Assembly (NCBI RefSeq): GCF_002197845.1 | Contig: NZ_NIDE01000010.1 | Location: forward strand, 172,063 to 236,062 | Direction: 5' to 3' | DNA from: Fimbriiglobus ruber | GTDB lineage: Bacteria > Planctomycetota > Planctomycetia > Gemmatales > Gemmataceae | DNA length: 64,000 nt | In this document: one piece after another, positions 61,507 to 64,000 of the stretch | Layout of the letters: each line of letters begins with the position of its first letter | How positions within the stretch are numbered: the stretch's first letter is position 1 | Position numbers and translations under genes: made by a program | The notes under the pieces: model-generated | Database searches by the model: none | Told to the model about the DNA's origin: nothing | The model's input: the letters and a program-made list of their open reading frames with translations, nothing else

Positions 61507-61792
61507 GGGACTTCTCCGCCTCGCGAAGGTAGAAGTCGTCTTTCGCTTGCCTCACCCGGTTGCGGTATGCCATATCGTTTTTGCTCGGAGCGAGCGAGAG
61601 AAGAGCGGCAGCGATCCATCCGATCAGTGTCCACCCGGCCAGAAGATTGACCCAAAAGCAGAGGGGCAGAGTGGCGCTCTTATTCCACGCGGCCAACAGA
61701 GTCGGCAGGAAATAGAAGGTCAGAATCAGCCACAGCTTCGGATCGCTCGCGAGCAAAGTGAGATCGGTGGTCAGTGACGTGTCGGCATCCAT
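61484..61792 (-). CDS. Superinfection immunity-type membrane protein
   Basis: A 102-residue protein with two membrane segments: LWLILTFYFLPTLLAAWNKS and LPLCFWVNLLAGWTLIGWIA, then ALLSLAPSKND. The N-K-S... FW.NLL.GWT..GWI pattern fits the T4 Imm-like superinfection immunity family (PF14373). GGAGG precedes the ATG. It is antisense inside the late operon, a typical site for an independently expressed prophage gene that protects the lysogen from related phages. Confidence 0.8.
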   Translation of the reverse strand: MDADTSLTTDLTLLASDPKLWLILTFYFLPTLLAAWNKSATLPLCFWVNLLAGWTLIGWIAAALLSLAPSKNDMAYRNRVRQAKDDFYLREAEKSLSTPPAP

Positions 61793-61847
61793 AAGTCCTC
61801 CATCCGTTAAAGCCCGTTAAGCATAACAAACTGGGTAAGAATGTCAA

Positions 61848-62387
61848 ATGTTAGATAACCAACTGATATCCCTGGTTATCAGCACCATCATCGCCCAGGA
61901 AGCGGCTGCCGGGATTCCCGGAACCCCCCTCGCGCAGGCCTTCCAGCCGACGCAGCAAGGGGTGAACACCGTGCCGACCGTCTACCTCTATAAGGTCGGC
62001 GACAAGCGGTATGGGTTCCGCGGCGTGACCGACATCTGGGACGCGGTCAACAGTCAGATGGTCCACACCGAAACCCAGCAGTACGAGACGACCCTCCAGT
62101 TCAGCGCCCTGGCCACCCAGAATCCGAGTACCCCGACTCAGTACACCGCGTCCGACATACTCAATGCGATCGCTTACATCTTGCAAAGCAGCGCGACCGT
62201 CGCGGCCTTGGAAGCCCAAGGGGTCGGTGTCGAGCGAATCACCGACGTGCGAAATCCGTACTTCTCAGACGACCGCGACCGGTTCGAGGCGAGTCCCTCA
62301 TTCGACGTAACCTTATGCCATAAACAAGTCATTGTTACGACGGCGCCGATCCTACAGACCACCGAGATTCAAATCGCAACCGTGTAA
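61848..62387 (+). CDS. Phage gateway (tail-joining) protein
   Basis: A 179-residue protein: SLVISTIIAQEAAAGIPGTP, then TVPTVYLYKVGDKRYGFRGV, QQYETTLQFSALATQNP and GVGVERITDVRNPYFSDDRD. I know this layout from myovirus gateway proteins located between neck and sheath genes. It is probably involved in tail completion. The frame is intact, unlike those on both sides. Confidence 0.75.
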   Translation: MLDNQLISLVISTIIAQEAAAGIPGTPLAQAFQPTQQGVNTVPTVYLYKVGDKRYGFRGVTDIWDAVNSQMVHTETQQYETTLQFSALATQNPSTPTQYTASDILNAIAYILQSSATVAALEAQGVGVERITDVRNPYFSDDRDRFEASPSFDVTLCHKQVIVTTAPILQTTEIQIATV

Positions 62388-62425
62388 TCACGGACCAGCA
62401 TCAGGAAAAAACATAGGAGAATCAG

Positions 62426-63949
62426 ATGCCTATACCAATTTCAAATTACGTCTCAATCACATCCGGCATCGGCGCGGCCTCGAACGTCTCCACCCGCAAC
62501 CTCGGGGCATTGATCATCACGGGCAACGCGCTCGTCCCGAGCGGAGTAGTCAAGAGCTTCACTTCGGCGGCGGATGTGGGCACGTATTTCGGCACCGGGT
62601 CGGAAGAATATGCCCGCGCCGAGTTCTACTTCGGGTGGGTGAGCAAGAACATCACCGCCCCCCAGCAGATCAGCTTCTGGTTCTGGAACGATGACGTGGC
62701 GACCGCCGATCTGATCTACGGCGCCAGCGGGACGTACGCACTCGCGACCTTCACTGCGATCACGTCCGGCGAACTCACCCTGACGATGGGCGGCTTCACC
62801 CACACCCTGACCGGCATCAACCTCGGCTCGGCCGGGAGCCTCGCGGCGGTCGCCACCGACATCCAGACGGCCATCCAGGCGTACAGCGCGGGCGGGGCCG
62901 CGTGGACGGGCGCGACCGTCGCCTACGACTCGACCAACAGCCGCTTCACGCTCACCGGCGGGGCGACCGGGGCGGACACGATCGCCGTGACGGCGGCCGT
63001 GAGTAACGACCTCGCCGGGCCGCTCGGTTGGCTGACCGGAGCGATCCTCTCGAACGGCACGACGGCGCAGACGATCTCCGCGAATCTGAACGCATTGATC
63101 GGCGTCAGCAACAACTTCGGTTCGTTCACCACCACCTTCGCACTGGCCCTGTCCGAAGCCAACACCGTTGCGGCCGCGACCTGGAACAACAGCCTCACCC
63201 CGAACATCCAGTTCATCTACTCGGTCAACGTCACCCCGCCAACGCCTCGTCATGGTCTGCGGCCCTGGCCGACATCGGCGGCGTCTCCCTCACGCTTCAA
63301 TCCCCCGCCCCCGTTGCCACCGCAGAATTCCCCGAGATGGCCCCGATGATGATCCTGGCCGCGACCGACTACACCCAGCGGAACAGCGTCCAGAACTACA
63401 TGTTCCAGATCTTCGCCCTGACCCCGTCGGTCACCACCTCGGCTTCCCAGCAGACCTACGACGCCTCCTGGTCAATTACTACGGCCAGACCCAAACCGCC
63501 GGACAGTTGCTCTCCTTCTACCAGCGCGGGGTCATGCTGGGCCTGCCCGTCAACCCGTCCGACCAGAACGTGTACGCCGACGAGATCTGGTTCAAGACGC
63601 CCTCGGCGCCGCGTTGATGAACCTGCTCCTCGCGTTGTCCCAGGTTCCGGCGAACGCCGCCGGCCAAGTGCAGATCCTCTCCACCTTGCGCAGAGCATCA
63701 TCAACCAGGCCCTGTTCAACGGGACGATCTCGGTCGGCAAAACGCTCTCGGTCGACCAGCAGCTTTACATCGCCCAGGTCACCGGGAGTGCGACCGCCTG
63801 GAAGCAGGTCAGAACATCGGGTACTGGGTGAACGTCGTCATCGAATCCTACGTGTCAACGGGGTCACCGAATACAAGGCGGTCTACACATTGATATACAG
63901 CAAAGATGATGACATTCGTTTGATCCAAGGCAGCGACATCTTAATTTAA
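62426..63949 (+). pseudogene. Contractile tail sheath protein (DUF3383 type), at least six frameshifts
   Basis: The first 275 codons (ISNYVSITSGIGAASNVSTR, GTGSEEYARAEFYFGWVSKN, LGALIITGNALVP) fit DUF3383 sheath proteins. From 63237 on, the same protein continues in changing frames: ANASSWSAALADIGGVSLTL, then LVNYYGQTQTAGQLLSFYQR, ALMNLLLALSQVPANAAGQV, QSIINQALFNGTISVGKT, QNIGYWVN and NGVTEYKAVYTLIYSKDD to a stop at 63949. Each break is explained by one missing G or C. The intact protein would be about 509 residues. Confidence 0.85.
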
Positions 63950-63962
63950 CGGAGTTTAACAC

Positions 63963-64000
63963 ATGGCAAACGATATTACTGGCTTCGGCTCGGCGATCAG
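63963..64000 (+). CDS. Start of a further tail gene, cut by the window edge
   Basis: GGAG lies before ATG 63963, followed by ANDITGFGSAI. Only 12 codons are visible. After a sheath gene the tail tube or core gene is expected, but this cannot be confirmed here. Confidence 0.5.
   Translation, partial: MANDITGFGSAI

Noticed and set aside
62453..63253. 266-codon minus-strand frame opposite the sheath gene
   Set aside because: High-GC antisense shadow with repetitive Arg/Gly composition; the sheath protein on the other strand is clear.

Overview
The window most likely comes from a planctomycete of the Gemmataceae type. This is an inference from a large Ser/Thr kinase with TPR repeats, three copies of a small protein family starting MTExEWL that I associate with that group, high GC content and a very heavy load of insertion sequences. 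No rRNA, tRNA or CRISPR array was seen.

Layout. 1-10.3 kb: chromosomal-type genes (kinase, SYLF lipid-binding protein, ATP-grasp protein, secreted coiled-coil protein, conserved unknowns) plus a phospholipase D remnant between two direct repeats. 10.3-19.3 kb: a decayed zone in which three insertion sequences (IS5, ISH3-like and IS1202-like) can be delimited to the base by terminal inverted repeats and target duplications. Two of them interrupt genes that read in frame again once the element and one target copy are removed: a small membrane protein and a mandelate racemase-type enzyme. A frameshifted tautomerase, a broken gene tail and a candidate structured RNA lie here too. 19.4-25.9 kb: a minus-strand accessory cassette of small genes linked by 4-base ATGA overlaps (Lar-like zinc protein, ASCH protein, small lipoprotein) next to a MobF relaxase-helicase. 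The 5' end of the relaxase gene carries a homing endonuclease gene flanked by two differently spelled copies of the relaxase start. 26-31 kb: two small heat-shock proteins (the second hit by an IS701-like element in its last codons), a cNMP-binding adenylate/guanylate cyclase and a response regulator.

31.2-40.4 kb: small accessory genes of plasmid or phage character (DUF4942-type methyltransferase, zinc ribbons, mini-HTH proteins, HNH nucleases, a bS21 ribosomal protein). 40.5-64 kb: a contractile-tailed (myovirus-like) prophage. Its early genes run leftward (Gp157, Bet/RecT, DUF3268, NinB-like, SSB, GapR-like), a divergent control region lies at 45.86-45.94 kb, and replication and late genes run rightward (VRR-NUC, replication proteins, terminase, portal, Mu F-like head protein, Nudix-protease-scaffold fusion, decoration and major capsid proteins, neck proteins, sheath). 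Two HNH genes and a superinfection-immunity gene sit on the opposite strand inside the late operon. No integrase, lysis gene or attachment site was recognised, and the prophage runs off the right edge.

The observations most worth a second look are: a dispersed ~85-base structured repeat (five full copies and one partial) whose stems covary between copies; the homing endonuclease that supplies a substitute start to the relaxase gene; the density of homing-type nucleases; the Nudix-prohead protease-scaffold fusion; and a series of single-base G/C losses that break the neck and sheath genes at the right end, which may be consensus errors.
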